From positions 114,638-178,637 of the forward strand of contig CAXXUP010000003.1 in assembly GCA_963662765.2 (NCBI GenBank): a stretch of 64,000 nt of DNA, given 5' to 3'. The translations under genes were made by a program, and so were the position numbers. The stretch's first letter is position 1. Every line of letters starts with the position of its first letter. The notes under the pieces were generated by a model. It saw only the letters and a program-made list of their open reading frames with translations, was not told the DNA's origin and did not search any database. This document shows positions 34,830-44,162 of the stretch, one piece after another. The stretch comes from DATMXT01 sp963662765. GTDB lineage: Bacteria; Bacillota; Clostridia; Oscillospirales; Feifaniaceae.

Positions 34830-36053
34830 TTATTCCATGGACTGTACGACGCCCCAGAGGATGCCGGCAGCCTCGTCGCGGCTGAGCGGCACGCCCGAAA
34901 GTCCGTCGGTCATAAGGCCGGCCCCCGCCATGGCAGCCATGGAGCCCGCGGCCCAGGTCGGCGCGTCGCCGAAGACCTCCTCGGTAGCTTCAAGCCCCAG
35001 TACGTTCGCCGTCATAACAGCCGCCTCAGCTCTCGTGATGGAAGTCGTAGCGTCAAACGACGGGCCGTTTTCCCCCTCATAGCCCGAGACAATGCCGGCG
35101 GCGAGCGCCGTTGAGATATAGGACTTCATCCAGATCGGAATTTCCTCGTCTTCGGCAAGGCCTGTGGTCGAGATGGTCGGGATGTCGGTGTCGATTCCGG
35201 CCGCCTGCATCAGCATTGCGAGATATTCGCCCCTAGAGACCGGCTCATTGGGCGAGAAGAAACTGCGGCCGGCCACCTGGCTGCCCCGCATGATACCTAG
35301 ATCAGCGAGACAAAGTGCCGCGTAGTGGTTGACGCTGTCCTCCATGTCGGCATACAGGAAGTTGCCTTTGGTCGTCTTAATGCGCACTTCCACCGAGCTG
35401 ACATCGGAGTAGTTGCCCTCGGAGTCACGGGCGACATAGGTGAAGTTGTCGGCCCCCGTGGACCCCTCATGCGGGTAGTAGACAAAGGAAGCACCGCTGC
35501 AGACGAGGTCTCCCTTGGAAGGCGCCGACTGCACTTCATACGCGAGACCGTCTCCGTCCGGATCAAGGGCGCCAAAGTGGCCGCTCACCTTCAGGCCTTT
35601 GGCAGTCTCAATATTCAGGTCAAACGCGGTTGGAGCGCCCGCCGATTTGGGCGGGGTGACCGTCAGGCGGCACAGCGGGCTGGAAAGGCCGCCGCGGTCG
35701 GTTGCGATGAAAGTAAATGTCGATGTCTTGTTGGCCTCCGGCGTGATGCACAGGCGTTTGAAGGGGCTCAGTTTGAAAGTGTCGAGCACGACGACGCTCT
35801 CCCCGCCGTAAGTCATGACCCCGACGTCCGGCAGCTCAACAACGGTGACCGACGCGGGATCCCCGATGAGCGAGCCGAGCAGCGACGAAAAGAACTTGCG
35901 GTTCAGGACCAGCTTGGAATCGCTTCCCTCGATCTGCACAACAAAATCATACTGGCTGTCCACAACGTATCTGTCAGCCGTTATCCGATATTCGGCCGCG
36001 GCGGCAGTTGTAAGCAGGAATACCGCAGCGAGCAGCGCTGTGAGTCTTTTCAT
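34830..36053 (-). CDS. Secreted SLH-domain surface protein
   Basis: ATG 36053 (MKRLTALLAAVFLLTTAAAAEY, a signal peptide) after AAAGGAGCG; 407 residues. Beta-sandwich region, including a cadherin/Ig-like module with calcium-type LDPDGDGLAYEV and GADNFTYVARDSEGN (Bacterial Ig 'VCBS/cadherin' style), then three SLH repeats: HYAALCLADLGIMRGS...FSPNEPVSRGEYLAMLM, YISTALAAGIVSGYE...ITRAEAAVMTANVL, and a last weaker copy. SLH domains bind pyruvylated cell-wall polysaccharide. Ligand or enzyme function unknown. Confidence 0.87.
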   Translation of the reverse strand: MKRLTALLAAVFLLTTAAAAEYRITADRYVVDSQYDFVVQIEGSDSKLVLNRKFFSSLLGSLIGDPASVTVVELPDVGVMTYGGESVVVLDTFKLSPFKRLCITPEANKTSTFTFIATDRGGLSSPLCRLTVTPPKSAGAPTAFDLNIETAKGLKVSGHFGALDPDGDGLAYEVQSAPSKGDLVCSGASFVYYPHEGSTGADNFTYVARDSEGNYSDVSSVEVRIKTTKGNFLYADMEDSVNHYAALCLADLGIMRGSQVAGRSFFSPNEPVSRGEYLAMLMQAAGIDTDIPTISTTGLAEDEEIPIWMKSYISTALAAGIVSGYEGENGPSFDATTSITRAEAAVMTANVLGLEATEEVFGDAPTWAAGSMAAMAGAGLMTDGLSGVPLSRDEAAGILWGVVQSME

Positions 36054-36201
36054 AAAGATCAATCGCTCCTTTTTACTATATAAGCCAACCGTAGTATACC
36101 CATGACATTTTTGTATATTTTAGAGCATTGATTTTTGGTAAAAAATATGCAAGAATAGAGCTATATTTCTACAAATATATTTTATTAACAGGAGGCTTGA
36201 C

Positions 36202-37737
36202 ATGAAGCATCAGCTCATCCTTGTAATGGACTTTGGAGGGCAGTACAATCAGCTGATAGCGCGCCGGGTTCGCGACTTTGGTGTCTACAGCGAAGTCTTT
36301 CCCTGCACCATTACACCGGAAGAGATACGAGAGCTCGATCCGGCCGGCATCATTTTTACCGGCGGGCCCGCCAGTGTACTGGCCGAGGGCTCGCCTCGCT
36401 GCGACAGGGCCATTTTTGATATGGGCATCCCGATCCTCGGAATTTGCTATGGCGCTCAGCTCATCGGTCAAGAGCTCGGCGGCAGCGTGGCAAAGCCCAA
36501 AGTGCGGGAATACGGCCGTAAAGAGCTCGAGCTCAAGTCCGAGTGCCCGCTCTTCGCGGACGTTCCGAAAAACAGCGTCGTGTGGATGAGCCACACCGAC
36601 CTTGTGGACAAGCTTCCGGAGGGTTTTGTCAACATCGGTCAGACAAACACCTGTGTGAACACGGCTTTTATGAATGCCGATCGGAAAATTTTCGGACTCC
36701 AGTTCCACCCCGAGGTGACCCATACCCAGTACGGCACATCCGTCCTGCGCGGCTTTGTCTTCGATGTCTGCAAGTGCATCGCCGACTGGCAGATGGACAG
36801 CTATGTCGATGAATATGTCGCCAAAATCAAATCGCAGGTGGGGGACAGCAAGGTGCTCTGCGCCCTGTCTGGCGGCGTCGACTCGGCCGTCTCGGCCGTG
36901 CTCGTAAGTAAAGCGATCGGCAAACAGCTCACCTGCATGTTCGTCGACACCGGCCTCATGCGCAAAAACGAGGGCGAAGAGGTCGAGAAGGCCTTTAGAG
37001 AGCAGTACGACATCAACTTCATCCGGGTGGACGCGGCCGACCGGTTTTTATCGCGGCTTGAAGGCGTAGCGGACCCCGAAACAAAGCGCAAAATCATCGG
37101 CGAGGAGTTCATCCGGGTTTTTGAGGACGAGGGTAAAAAGCTCGGCCACTACGACTATCTTGTCCAGGGCACCATCTATCCCGACGTCATCGAGTCTGGA
37201 CTCGGCATTGCCGACAAAATCAAAAGCCATCACAATGTCGCGGGGCTTCCGGCAGTCATCGACTTTAAGGGCATCATTGAGCCCCTGCGTATGCTCTTTA
37301 AAGACGAAGTCCGCAAGCTCGGCGAGACCCTCGGCATGCCGGAGCACCTCGTGTGGCGCCAGCCCTTCCCGGGCCCCGGCCTCGCGATTCGAATTATCGG
37401 CGCCGTGGAAAAAGGCCAGCTTGACATTCTTCGCGAGGCCGACGCCATTTTCCGCGAGGAGGTCGCAAACTTTGGGCTTCACCGCCAGATTCAGCAGTAC
37501 TTTGTCGTCATGACCGGAATCCGCTCGGTCGGCGTCCTAGGGGATGAGCGCTCTTACGACTACATGGTGGCCTTGCGGGCCGTCACGACGACCGACTTCA
37601 TGTCGGCCGACTGGGCGAGGCTCCCGTATGAGCTCATTGAGAAGGTCTCAAACCGCATTGTCAACGAGGTCAAGCATGTCAACCGCGTCGTCTACGATGT
37701 CACCTCGAAACCCCCGGCAACCATCGAGTGGGAATAA
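36202..37737 (+). CDS. guaA: GMP synthase (glutamine-hydrolysing)
   Basis: 511 residues after ACAGGAGG. Class I amidotransferase domain with catalytic Cys in GICYGAQ, His-x-Glu in QFHPEV; ATP pyrophosphatase P-loop ALSGGVDSAV; C-terminal dimerisation domain ending KPPATIEWE. Converts XMP to GMP. Single gene; the upstream 140 bp show no purine riboswitch. Confidence 0.98.
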   Translation: MKHQLILVMDFGGQYNQLIARRVRDFGVYSEVFPCTITPEEIRELDPAGIIFTGGPASVLAEGSPRCDRAIFDMGIPILGICYGAQLIGQELGGSVAKPKVREYGRKELELKSECPLFADVPKNSVVWMSHTDLVDKLPEGFVNIGQTNTCVNTAFMNADRKIFGLQFHPEVTHTQYGTSVLRGFVFDVCKCIADWQMDSYVDEYVAKIKSQVGDSKVLCALSGGVDSAVSAVLVSKAIGKQLTCMFVDTGLMRKNEGEEVEKAFREQYDINFIRVDAADRFLSRLEGVADPETKRKIIGEEFIRVFEDEGKKLGHYDYLVQGTIYPDVIESGLGIADKIKSHHNVAGLPAVIDFKGIIEPLRMLFKDEVRKLGETLGMPEHLVWRQPFPGPGLAIRIIGAVEKGQLDILREADAIFREEVANFGLHRQIQQYFVVMTGIRSVGVLGDERSYDYMVALRAVTTTDFMSADWARLPYELIEKVSNRIVNEVKHVNRVVYDVTSKPPATIEWE

Positions 37738-38044
37738 GTTCTTTAATTTCTGTTTTAAGCAAAAAAGCCGGCTGTAGCGCCGAAAAATAGCGGATTTTGC
37801 GGCAACACTCACTTAATATAAAGCTACTATGTTCGCAGATGAAAAAAAGTGCTTGAATTGCCGTATTTGCTACCCAAAAATACAGACTGATATTTTGTTG
37901 CAACTGGACTTGCAATTATTACAGTCGATAATAAACATCCCGATAACGGCTCATATCTTTCCGCATTACAGTAAAATCTGTGCCGCTCTACTACAACGGT
38001 CGGGCTGATTGGCAAAGAATAAGGGAGAGTAAGAGGGTTGTGCA
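37738..38044. other. Intergenic AT-rich stretch upstream of the kinase gene
   Basis: No gene and no clear terminator for guaA seen. AGAGGG lies seven bases before the next ATG. Visibly more AT-rich than guaA. Confidence 0.5.
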
Positions 38045-39805
38045 ATGAAGAAAATAATTAACAAGCCAGAACATTTAGTACAGGAAATGTGCTATGGTAT
38101 TGTACTCGCACACCCTGAGCTTGAATTGATTCCAAAGTACAAGGTAATCAAGAAAAAAACGATAGATTCAAATAAGGTAAGCCTAATTAGCGGAGGTGGG
38201 AGCGGACATGAACCTGCACATGCCGGGTTTATTGGTAAAGGCATGCTGGATGCTGCTGTGTGCGGGGACGTGTTTGCCTCACCTTCGCAAATCCAAATAT
38301 ATCAGGCAATTAAGAGCACCAAAAGCAATAAGGGTACACTCCTGATTGTAAAGAATTACAGCGGCGATATTATGAATTTTGGAAATGCTGCAATTATGGC
38401 ACAGGAGGACGGCATTTCTGTGGAATGCATAAAGGTGGATGACGACATCGCCGTAGAGGACAGCCTCTATACTGTCGGCCGCAGGGGTGTGGCCGGAACG
38501 GTATTTGTTCATAAGATGGCAGGCGCTGCGGCAGAGCAAGGAAAAACGCTTAGTGAGGTTAAGTCGATCGCGGAAAAAGCTGCTGAGAGTGTGCGAAGCA
38601 TTGGTTTTGCGCTCACTTCCTGCACCGTTCCCGCCAAGGGAACACCTACCTTCTCGCTGCAGGAGGATGAGATTGAATACGGTGTCGGCATTCACGGCGA
38701 ACCCGGAATCCTAAGGAAGAAGCTTGCTTGCGCACAGGAGCTTGTTGGCCGTATGGTGGATTCTTTGTGCCGTGAAATGCAGCTTTCTACCGGGGAAGAA
38801 CAGCGTGTGGCCGTGTTGATCAACGGGTTTGGCGCCACCCCGCTAATGGAGCTGTATTTGATCAACAATGAAGTTGCCAGTGAGTTACATAGGCGGGGAG
38901 TGCAAATCGTTCGCACCTTTGTGGGCAATTATATGACCAGTATTGATATGGCTGGAGCCTCCATATCCATTCTAAAGCTGGACGAGGAGTTGGAGAATTT
39001 ATTGAATGCTCCCTGTGAAGCGCCGGCAATGAAGGTAAGCGGGCCGACAGCGCCTGTCCCTTACGACAATCCGTTTGAGGCAAATGCCCAAGACCCCGTA
39101 ATTTCATTCAAGTTAGAAACACCTCTTGAATTTGCTAAGATTACAGGAACCCTGACTTTACACAACATGATTTATGTTGTGGATGTAATGTGCGAATCCA
39201 TCATTAAAAATGAGATTCCATTTTGCGAGCTTGACGCTCATGCAGGGGACGGAGATTTTGGCATGAGCGTTGCAAAAGGCTTTAAGCAGCTGAAGCGCGA
39301 GTGGGGGCATATTACTGGGCAGCCGGATATAGGATCTTTTTTGGATGCATGTTCAATCGTAATCATGGAACATTGCGGCGGCGCATCCGGCCCGATTTGG
39401 GGTTCCGCATTCCGTGGCGCAGGCAAGCAGGTTGGCAATAAAAATGAGTTAAGCATTTCTGACTTTGCGGCAATGCTGCAAGCGGCAGTGGAGAGTATTC
39501 AGACAACGGGAAAACGTTCCTTTGGGAGAGGCGCTGTTATAGGTGATAAGACCCTGATTGATGCGCTGATACCCTGTGCAGCTTCGTGGGCCGCGCTCTT
39601 CGGCAATGAAGTTGATTTTATTGACGCATTCCGTAAAGGGGCGGTAGCAGCGGTGGAGGGCGCAAAACAAACCGAGACAATTGTTGCTCGAATGGGCCGA
39701 GCGGGTACCGTGGGAGAGAGAAGCATTGGATACCCGGATGCCGGAGCTCATGCACTGGGTATAATCTTTACGGATATTTATAACGCTCTGAAAAGTAACA
39801 ACTGA
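38045..39805 (+). CDS. Fused DhaK-DhaL dihydroxyacetone kinase
   Basis: 586 residues. DhaK part (1-330): SGGGSGHEPAHAGFIG and GIHGEPGI with the His that covalently binds the triose hemiaminal-style, VKNYSGDIMNFGNA. DhaL part (about 375-586): LDAHAGDGDFGMSVAKG (Mg-binding Asp residues), HCGGASGPIWGSAFRGAG, DALIPCAASW and RMGRAGTVGERSIGYPDAGAHA. A one-chain kinase would use ATP directly, unlike PTS-dependent DhaKLM. Dihydroxyacetone is the family's main substrate; other ketoses such as erythrulose are possible. No glycerol dehydrogenase nearby. More AT-rich than guaA, so perhaps acquired. Confidence 0.92.
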   Translation: MKKIINKPEHLVQEMCYGIVLAHPELELIPKYKVIKKKTIDSNKVSLISGGGSGHEPAHAGFIGKGMLDAAVCGDVFASPSQIQIYQAIKSTKSNKGTLLIVKNYSGDIMNFGNAAIMAQEDGISVECIKVDDDIAVEDSLYTVGRRGVAGTVFVHKMAGAAAEQGKTLSEVKSIAEKAAESVRSIGFALTSCTVPAKGTPTFSLQEDEIEYGVGIHGEPGILRKKLACAQELVGRMVDSLCREMQLSTGEEQRVAVLINGFGATPLMELYLINNEVASELHRRGVQIVRTFVGNYMTSIDMAGASISILKLDEELENLLNAPCEAPAMKVSGPTAPVPYDNPFEANAQDPVISFKLETPLEFAKITGTLTLHNMIYVVDVMCESIIKNEIPFCELDAHAGDGDFGMSVAKGFKQLKREWGHITGQPDIGSFLDACSIVIMEHCGGASGPIWGSAFRGAGKQVGNKNELSISDFAAMLQAAVESIQTTGKRSFGRGAVIGDKTLIDALIPCAASWAALFGNEVDFIDAFRKGAVAAVEGAKQTETIVARMGRAGTVGERSIGYPDAGAHALGIIFTDIYNALKSNN

Positions 39806-40401
39806 AAACATCATTAAGCATACAGTTTAGTACGGGGCGAATAACAAAAAAAGAGCGATAAATAAATGGAATCATAACCATGCGTGAAACGCTCGGTACA
39901 GGCTGTCGAAGCGCCCCTTGAGGGGCGTCAGCCCATCTGCGGGCCGCCGCCTTGCTCCAAATCAGCCGGTACACTGTAAAATCTTCGACCTTTTCAAAGA
40001 ACGGATTTTTGGGTCAGGCGAAATTTCAGGATGCCGAGGGGCTTACGCCCGCCAAAGAATGAAGTAAAGCATGGCGTGAAAAGCAGCCCCGAAAAGGCGG
40101 GTTCTTATTATACTCGGTCAGGCCGGCCGCGCGAAGTGAATTCGCGCTCGCGGGCGGCATCATATTTGTCATATTTTTGAAGAGGTTCTCAAAAATAAGG
40201 ATTTTTTACATTTTCTCGGCTAATCGGAGTGCAGAAAAAATCAGCCTGTCAAAATTGGACTTTTTTGACAGGCTGAAAAGAGCTGATTGACACTTTCTGT
40301 CAATCAGTTCTTTTGCTATAATACACCATTTTAATTGCATCATGATTTCCAAATACAATTATGTCGGCGCATCATAAAGGAAGCACGGGAGAACGAAACG
40401 A
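39806..40401. other. Gene-poor stretch with decayed sequence
   Basis: About 600 bp with no supported gene. It contains short palindromes (for example GCGCCCC-TTGA-GGGGCG near 39911) and two strong hairpins described separately. Base composition changes abruptly along it, which suggests pieces of different origin. Confidence 0.5.
40241..40314. other. Two adjacent long hairpins
   Basis: First stem 40241-40254 with 40263-40276 (14 bp, perfect); second stem 40276-40292 with 40298-40314 (17 bp, one G-T pair). They share the base at 40276. Tandem terminators or a structured RNA are both possible; TATAAT follows at 40317. Confidence 0.6.
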
Positions 40402-40545
40402 ATGATAACAGGTGAACTGAAAAATAAAATCGACATTCTTTGGGATGTCTCCTTTACCCGTTGCAAACATTCCTTACTTCATGCTAAACTGATTACAATC
40501 TCAGATGCGGGGATGGCCGATTCACGACACAAAATCAATCGTTAG
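40402..40545 (+). pseudogene. N-terminal fragment of a type I restriction methyltransferase (hsdM-like)
   Basis: 47-residue frame beginning MITGELKNKIDILWD, which matches the very conserved HsdM opening (ITGELKN-KID-IWD). The similarity stops after about 16 residues, and the rest is unrelated. Remnant of a deleted restriction-modification locus; the evidence is short. Confidence 0.45.
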
Positions 40546-40628
40546 TTTCAAGAAATTCAAACGGTTTTTGCACCTTTTTAATGACGAAAAGCCAGATATC
40601 CATCGGGAATGGGTGAGGAGATGACAAT

Positions 40629-41324
40629 ATGGAGCGGGACTTTTGTTATTCCAAACGAATACTGGAGAAGAAAAACCAGCTCCCGTTTATCAGCCAAACG
40701 GATCTCGTGTATGAGCTTTTGCGCGACGATGTGCTCCTCCGCTATCGCAGGCCCGGCAGCAAGGTCAACCAGGACCAGCTTGCGAACATGCTGGGCGTCA
40801 GCCGGTCGCCCGTGCGGGATGCCATCAATCGTCTGATTGAGGAGGGCATTTTGGTCAGGCGCAGCAGAAACGGGTACTGCGTGTACATTCTGACTATGAA
40901 AGACGCCACGCACATTGCGGAATTCCGGACAGCGATTGAAGTGAATGCGGGGCTTTTGGCAACGCGCAGAGCTACCGATCAGGATTTGGAGCACTTACGC
41001 CAAAACCTGCGAGAGCTTTCCGAATGCGACGAAGGGGATCTCGATAAGTTGATCACCCTCGACACGGAGTTTCACGATCTTCTCGTCGCCTGCTCCAAAA
41101 ACGAATATTTGATAGGGGCATACCGGCAATACGCAGCCCAGTTTCGCCACCTCCGAAACAGCACGATGACGCAGTCCATGCGCGACCGAATCATTTTCCG
41201 GCATGAAAACATCTTAAACGCCATGGCAAATAAGGACGCTGTCCTAATTGAGACAGCCATTCGTGTGCACATGCAAAACAATCTGGAAGACATCATTGAA
41301 GCCACTGAATTCTCCTACGAATAA
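40629..41324 (+). CDS. GntR-family regulator, FadR/FCD subfamily
   Basis: 231 residues after GTGAGGAG. Winged helix: DLVYELLRDDVLLRYRRPGSKVNQDQLANMLGVSRSPVRDAINRLIEEGILVRR. FCD ligand domain: EFRTAIEVNAGLLA, TLDTEFHDLLVACSKN (Asp and His ligand positions), FRHENILNAMANKD. FCD proteins usually sense organic acids through a bound metal. It stands directly upstream of the oxidoreductase operon and separated from it by a terminator and a promoter, so it is the likely local regulator. Confidence 0.9.
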   Translation: MERDFCYSKRILEKKNQLPFISQTDLVYELLRDDVLLRYRRPGSKVNQDQLANMLGVSRSPVRDAINRLIEEGILVRRSRNGYCVYILTMKDATHIAEFRTAIEVNAGLLATRRATDQDLEHLRQNLRELSECDEGDLDKLITLDTEFHDLLVACSKNEYLIGAYRQYAAQFRHLRNSTMTQSMRDRIIFRHENILNAMANKDAVLIETAIRVHMQNNLEDIIEATEFSYE

Positions 41325-41360
41325 TCAGCAAGAATCCTTCCGCGCGGCACAGTTTGATTT

Positions 41361-41396
41361 GGGCCAAAGCAGAGCAAATGCTCTCTGTTTTGGCCC
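41361..41396 (+). terminator. Terminator of the GntR gene
   Basis: Strong stem (GGGCCAAA...AGAGC with GCTCT...TTTTGGCCC) with a small internal bulge and AAAT loop. Confidence 0.65.
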
Positions 41397-41516
41397 ATTC
41401 TTTAAGCTGTGCTGTTTCGATATTCATACGAATAATGCAGAAACGAACAAATACCTGTACTAAATTGCCCAAAAAGCACCTGTAAAAGAAAGATGCGCCT
41501 GCAAAATAACCATAAT

Positions 41517-41545
41517 TTTACACGACCCCGGCGCTGATATATACT
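41517..41545 (+). promoter_or_regulatory. Promoter of the Vor operon
   Basis: TTTACA at 41517-41522, 17-base spacer, TATACT at 41540-41545; 70 bp before the first gene. Confidence 0.7.
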
Positions 41546-41615
41546 GAATTTACAATGAGCGCAGGGCTCTCTCCGAAAACTGCATTTGCGAAAAAATCTT
41601 TGGGAGGTATTAAAA

Positions 41616-42086
41616 ATGATTGGAGCAAAAGTTATTCACACCAAGATGATGACGGTTGAATGTGACGGACATTATCTCGGAAATCTGGTTCACGGCGGCA
41701 GGCTCCTTGACTATTGGGGCGATGTCGGAACCGAGCTCATGATTCGGGCCACCGGCGACGGGAGTCTGTTTCGTGCCTATAAGGCGGTCGAGTTTCTAGC
41801 ACCCGTCCACGTGGGGGATTTCATGGAGTATCACGGCTGGATTGAGCACAAGGGCAATACCTCCTTCGAGGTTCACTTTGAGGCGTGGAAGACCATCACA
41901 ACAACGGACGACTACAAGCTTGCGAATAAGTTCCTTGACGGCGTCATCGGCGAGCCCGACCTGAAAGGGTATGAAGGCCGCCTCTTCCTTGATCCGCCGA
42001 TACTCTGCGGAACGGCAGTCGGCGTGATGGTTGTGGCAAAAGACCACCAGAAGCCGGCACCTGACCCCAGATTTGCATTGAAGTGA
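41616..42086 (+). CDS. Hotdog-fold CoA lyase/thioesterase, 3-aminobutyryl-CoA ammonia-lyase-like
   Basis: 156 residues from ATG 41616 after GGGAGGT. The core YLGNLVHGGRLLDYWGDVGTELMIRATGDGSLFRAYKAVEFLAPVHVGDFMEYHGWIEHKG closely follows the pattern of Kal from lysine fermentation (LVDGAR, FGDVATEL, GDEGLFRAY, VEFLAPV-AGDF). So a beta-aminoacyl-CoA ammonia-lyase is more likely than a simple thioesterase. First gene of an operon with a branched-chain 2-oxoacid oxidoreductase; no kce, kdd or other lysine-fermentation genes are here, so the substrate is open. Confidence 0.7.
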   Translation: MIGAKVIHTKMMTVECDGHYLGNLVHGGRLLDYWGDVGTELMIRATGDGSLFRAYKAVEFLAPVHVGDFMEYHGWIEHKGNTSFEVHFEAWKTITTTDDYKLANKFLDGVIGEPDLKGYEGRLFLDPPILCGTAVGVMVVAKDHQKPAPDPRFALK

Positions 42087-42124
42087 CGCCCAGAAATGAT
42101 CACGATGAACGGCCAAGAGGAATT

Positions 42125-42331
42125 ATGATGAATATTGTGGAGATTGATTTTGAACGGTGCAAGGATTGCGGCTATTGCATTCATTTTTGCCCCGGTAAAG
42201 TGCTGACGAAGGGTGCGAAGCTGAATAAGCATAGCTATTTTCCTCCGGCAGTGGGCATCGGCTGCACTGCGTGCGGCACTTGCGCAAAAGTTTGCCCGGA
42301 CGCCGCAATCACGGTCTATAAGGAAGATTAG
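42125..42331 (+). CDS. Ferredoxin-like delta subunit of 2-oxoacid oxidoreductase
   Basis: 68 residues (ATG 42125 or the next ATG at 42128; AAGAGG upstream). Two [4Fe-4S] motifs: CKDCGYCIHFCP and CTACGTCAKVCP. Stands directly before the alpha subunit, as VorD/KorD does, and passes electrons from the thiamine-diphosphate subunit to free ferredoxin. Confidence 0.92.
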   Translation: MMNIVEIDFERCKDCGYCIHFCPGKVLTKGAKLNKHSYFPPAVGIGCTACGTCAKVCPDAAITVYKED

Positions 42332-42340
42332 GGGATTCAT

Positions 42341-43405
42341 ATGGGTGAAAAAGTATTCATGCAGGGTAACATGGCCATGGCCGAAGCCGCAATTCGCGCG
42401 GGCTGCAAACTGTTTTTCGGCTATCCGATCACACCGTCCAGTGAAGTGGCGGAATACTATGCCAGGGCGATGGTGGAGCGGCCCGAGGAGAACATTACAT
42501 TTATTCAAGCGGAAACGGAAGTTTCCGCGTTTAACATGATTGCCGGCGCCGCCGCAGCAGGGCACCGCGTTATGACCGCCACCTCAGGCCCGGGGTTTAG
42601 CCTCGGACAGGAGGCGATGTCCTACATGTGCGGGGGTGACCTCGCAGGCGTTGTTGTCGACATCATGCGCCCGGGTCCCGGAGACGGTGACATTATGGCC
42701 TCCCAGGGGGACTATTATCAGGTGACGAGAGGCGGCGGCCACGGGGACTATCGGACGCTGGTTTTAGCCCCTTACTGCGTTCAGGAGCTGTGTGACCTGA
42801 TGCAGGAGAGCTTTGCCCTCGCGCAAAAATACCACAATCCCGTGGTGTTGGTGAGCGACGGCAACCTCGCAAAGCTCAGAGAATCCGTAGAACTTCCAGG
42901 TTATGTGACGGCCCCCGATCCGGCGCAGCAGGAAAACGCGCTTCGCGGGTGCGGCACGACAAGGCCGCCCCACAAAGTCCGAACCGGCTGCTCCGGTCAC
43001 AATGAAACAGTCAGCTACAACCTGCGGCTACAGGAAAAGTTTAATAAAATAGCCGAAAACGAAGTCCGGTACGAGACCTATATGGTGGACGATGCCGACT
43101 TGCTTTTGGTTGTCTGGGGATCTTTCGCCCGCGTTTGCATCAGTGCCATGAAGCAGGCGCGCGCACTGGGCTACAAGGTTGGCCTCATTCGGCCGATTTC
43201 CATCTGGCCTTTTCCGGACAAGGCCTTCGAAGGACTTGACGGCAAGAAGTTCCTCGTCTGCGAACTGAATGCCGGCCAGATGATCGACGACGTGAAGCTG
43301 GCTGTTGAAAATAAGCATGACGTGTATCTGTTCAACCGGTTTGGCAGTGCGCTGCCCAGTCCCAAAGAAGTGCTTGAAGCCATCCGGAAGATTGGGGTGA
43401 AGTAG
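42341..43405 (+). CDS. vorB: 2-oxoacid:ferredoxin oxidoreductase alpha subunit (VorB-like)
   Basis: 354 residues. Pyrimidine-binding domain start MAEAAIRAGCKLFFGYPITPSSEVAEY, FIQAETEVSAFNMIAGAAAAG with ThDP-activating Glu, MTATSGPGFSLGQEAMSYM, and a transketolase C-terminal-like domain (LVVWGSFARVCISAMKQARALGYKVGLIRPISIWPFP). The short alpha chain without a fused gamma domain is typical of VorB/KorA in four-subunit enzymes. Branched-chain 2-oxoacids are the best guess; 2-oxoglutarate cannot be excluded. Confidence 0.88.
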   Translation: MGEKVFMQGNMAMAEAAIRAGCKLFFGYPITPSSEVAEYYARAMVERPEENITFIQAETEVSAFNMIAGAAAAGHRVMTATSGPGFSLGQEAMSYMCGGDLAGVVVDIMRPGPGDGDIMASQGDYYQVTRGGGHGDYRTLVLAPYCVQELCDLMQESFALAQKYHNPVVLVSDGNLAKLRESVELPGYVTAPDPAQQENALRGCGTTRPPHKVRTGCSGHNETVSYNLRLQEKFNKIAENEVRYETYMVDDADLLLVVWGSFARVCISAMKQARALGYKVGLIRPISIWPFPDKAFEGLDGKKFLVCELNAGQMIDDVKLAVENKHDVYLFNRFGSALPSPKEVLEAIRKIGVK

Positions 43406-43406
43406 A

Positions 43407-44162
43407 TTGAGGAAGTATGTTTATAAACGGCCGGACGTTTTCCTCGAGAATATCAGCAGTTTTTGCGGCGGCTGCGGGCACGGCATCGTGACTAAAATTA
43501 TCGGAGAGCTGATTGACGAAATGGGGCTCCAGGAAAACGGCATCATCGTGTGGCCCATCGGCTGTTCCTGCACGTCGCACAAACTCTTTAAGATGGACCA
43601 GATCGTCGCACTGCACGGCCGCGCGCCTGCGGTTGCCACGGGGATTAAGAGAGCAGAGCCCGACAAGTTTGTCCTTGTATATCAGGGGGACGGGGACCTC
43701 GTGTCCGAGGGTATGGCGGAGATCATGCACGCTGCGATCCGAGGAGAGAAGCTTTCCGTAATTTTCATGAACAACGCAATTTACGGGATGACCGGCGGGC
43801 AGGTTGCCCCGACGACACTCATGGGGCAGCGTGCCTCCACCGCTCCCGCGGGCCGTATGGCGGTCAATACCGGCTACCCGATCGACATGGCGAATACGCT
43901 TGCGAGCATCAGGGGCGTCATTTACTCCCAAAGGGTCACAATCAATACGCCGGCCCGTATTAACGAGACGAAGAAGGCTATCCGGAAAGCGTTTGAACTT
44001 CAGCTGGCGGGCAGGGGACTCAGTTTTGTTGAAATCCTCTCGCCCTGCCCGACAAACTGGGGGATGTCTCCCGTTAAGTCGTTAGAGTGGATTAAAAATG
44101 AAATGATCAAGGAATTCCCGCTTGGCGTATTCAAAAGCTGCACCGAAGAGGGGGAGAACTGA
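43407..44162 (+). CDS. 2-oxoacid:ferredoxin oxidoreductase beta subunit
   Basis: 251 residues from a TTG start at 43407, 1 bp after the alpha stop, with GGGGTGAAG upstream. SSFCGGCGHGIVTKIIGELIDE is the usual cluster-associated opening; ThDP/Mg motif in YQGDGDLVSEGMAEIMHAAIRGEKLSVIFMNNAIYGMTGGQ. Catalyses oxidative decarboxylation together with alpha. Confidence 0.92.
   Translation: MRKYVYKRPDVFLENISSFCGGCGHGIVTKIIGELIDEMGLQENGIIVWPIGCSCTSHKLFKMDQIVALHGRAPAVATGIKRAEPDKFVLVYQGDGDLVSEGMAEIMHAAIRGEKLSVIFMNNAIYGMTGGQVAPTTLMGQRASTAPAGRMAVNTGYPIDMANTLASIRGVIYSQRVTINTPARINETKKAIRKAFELQLAGRGLSFVEILSPCPTNWGMSPVKSLEWIKNEMIKEFPLGVFKSCTEEGEN

Noticed and set aside
36060..36201. Purine riboswitch before guaA
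   Set aside because: The 140-bp leader lacks the paired loop motifs of the purine aptamer.
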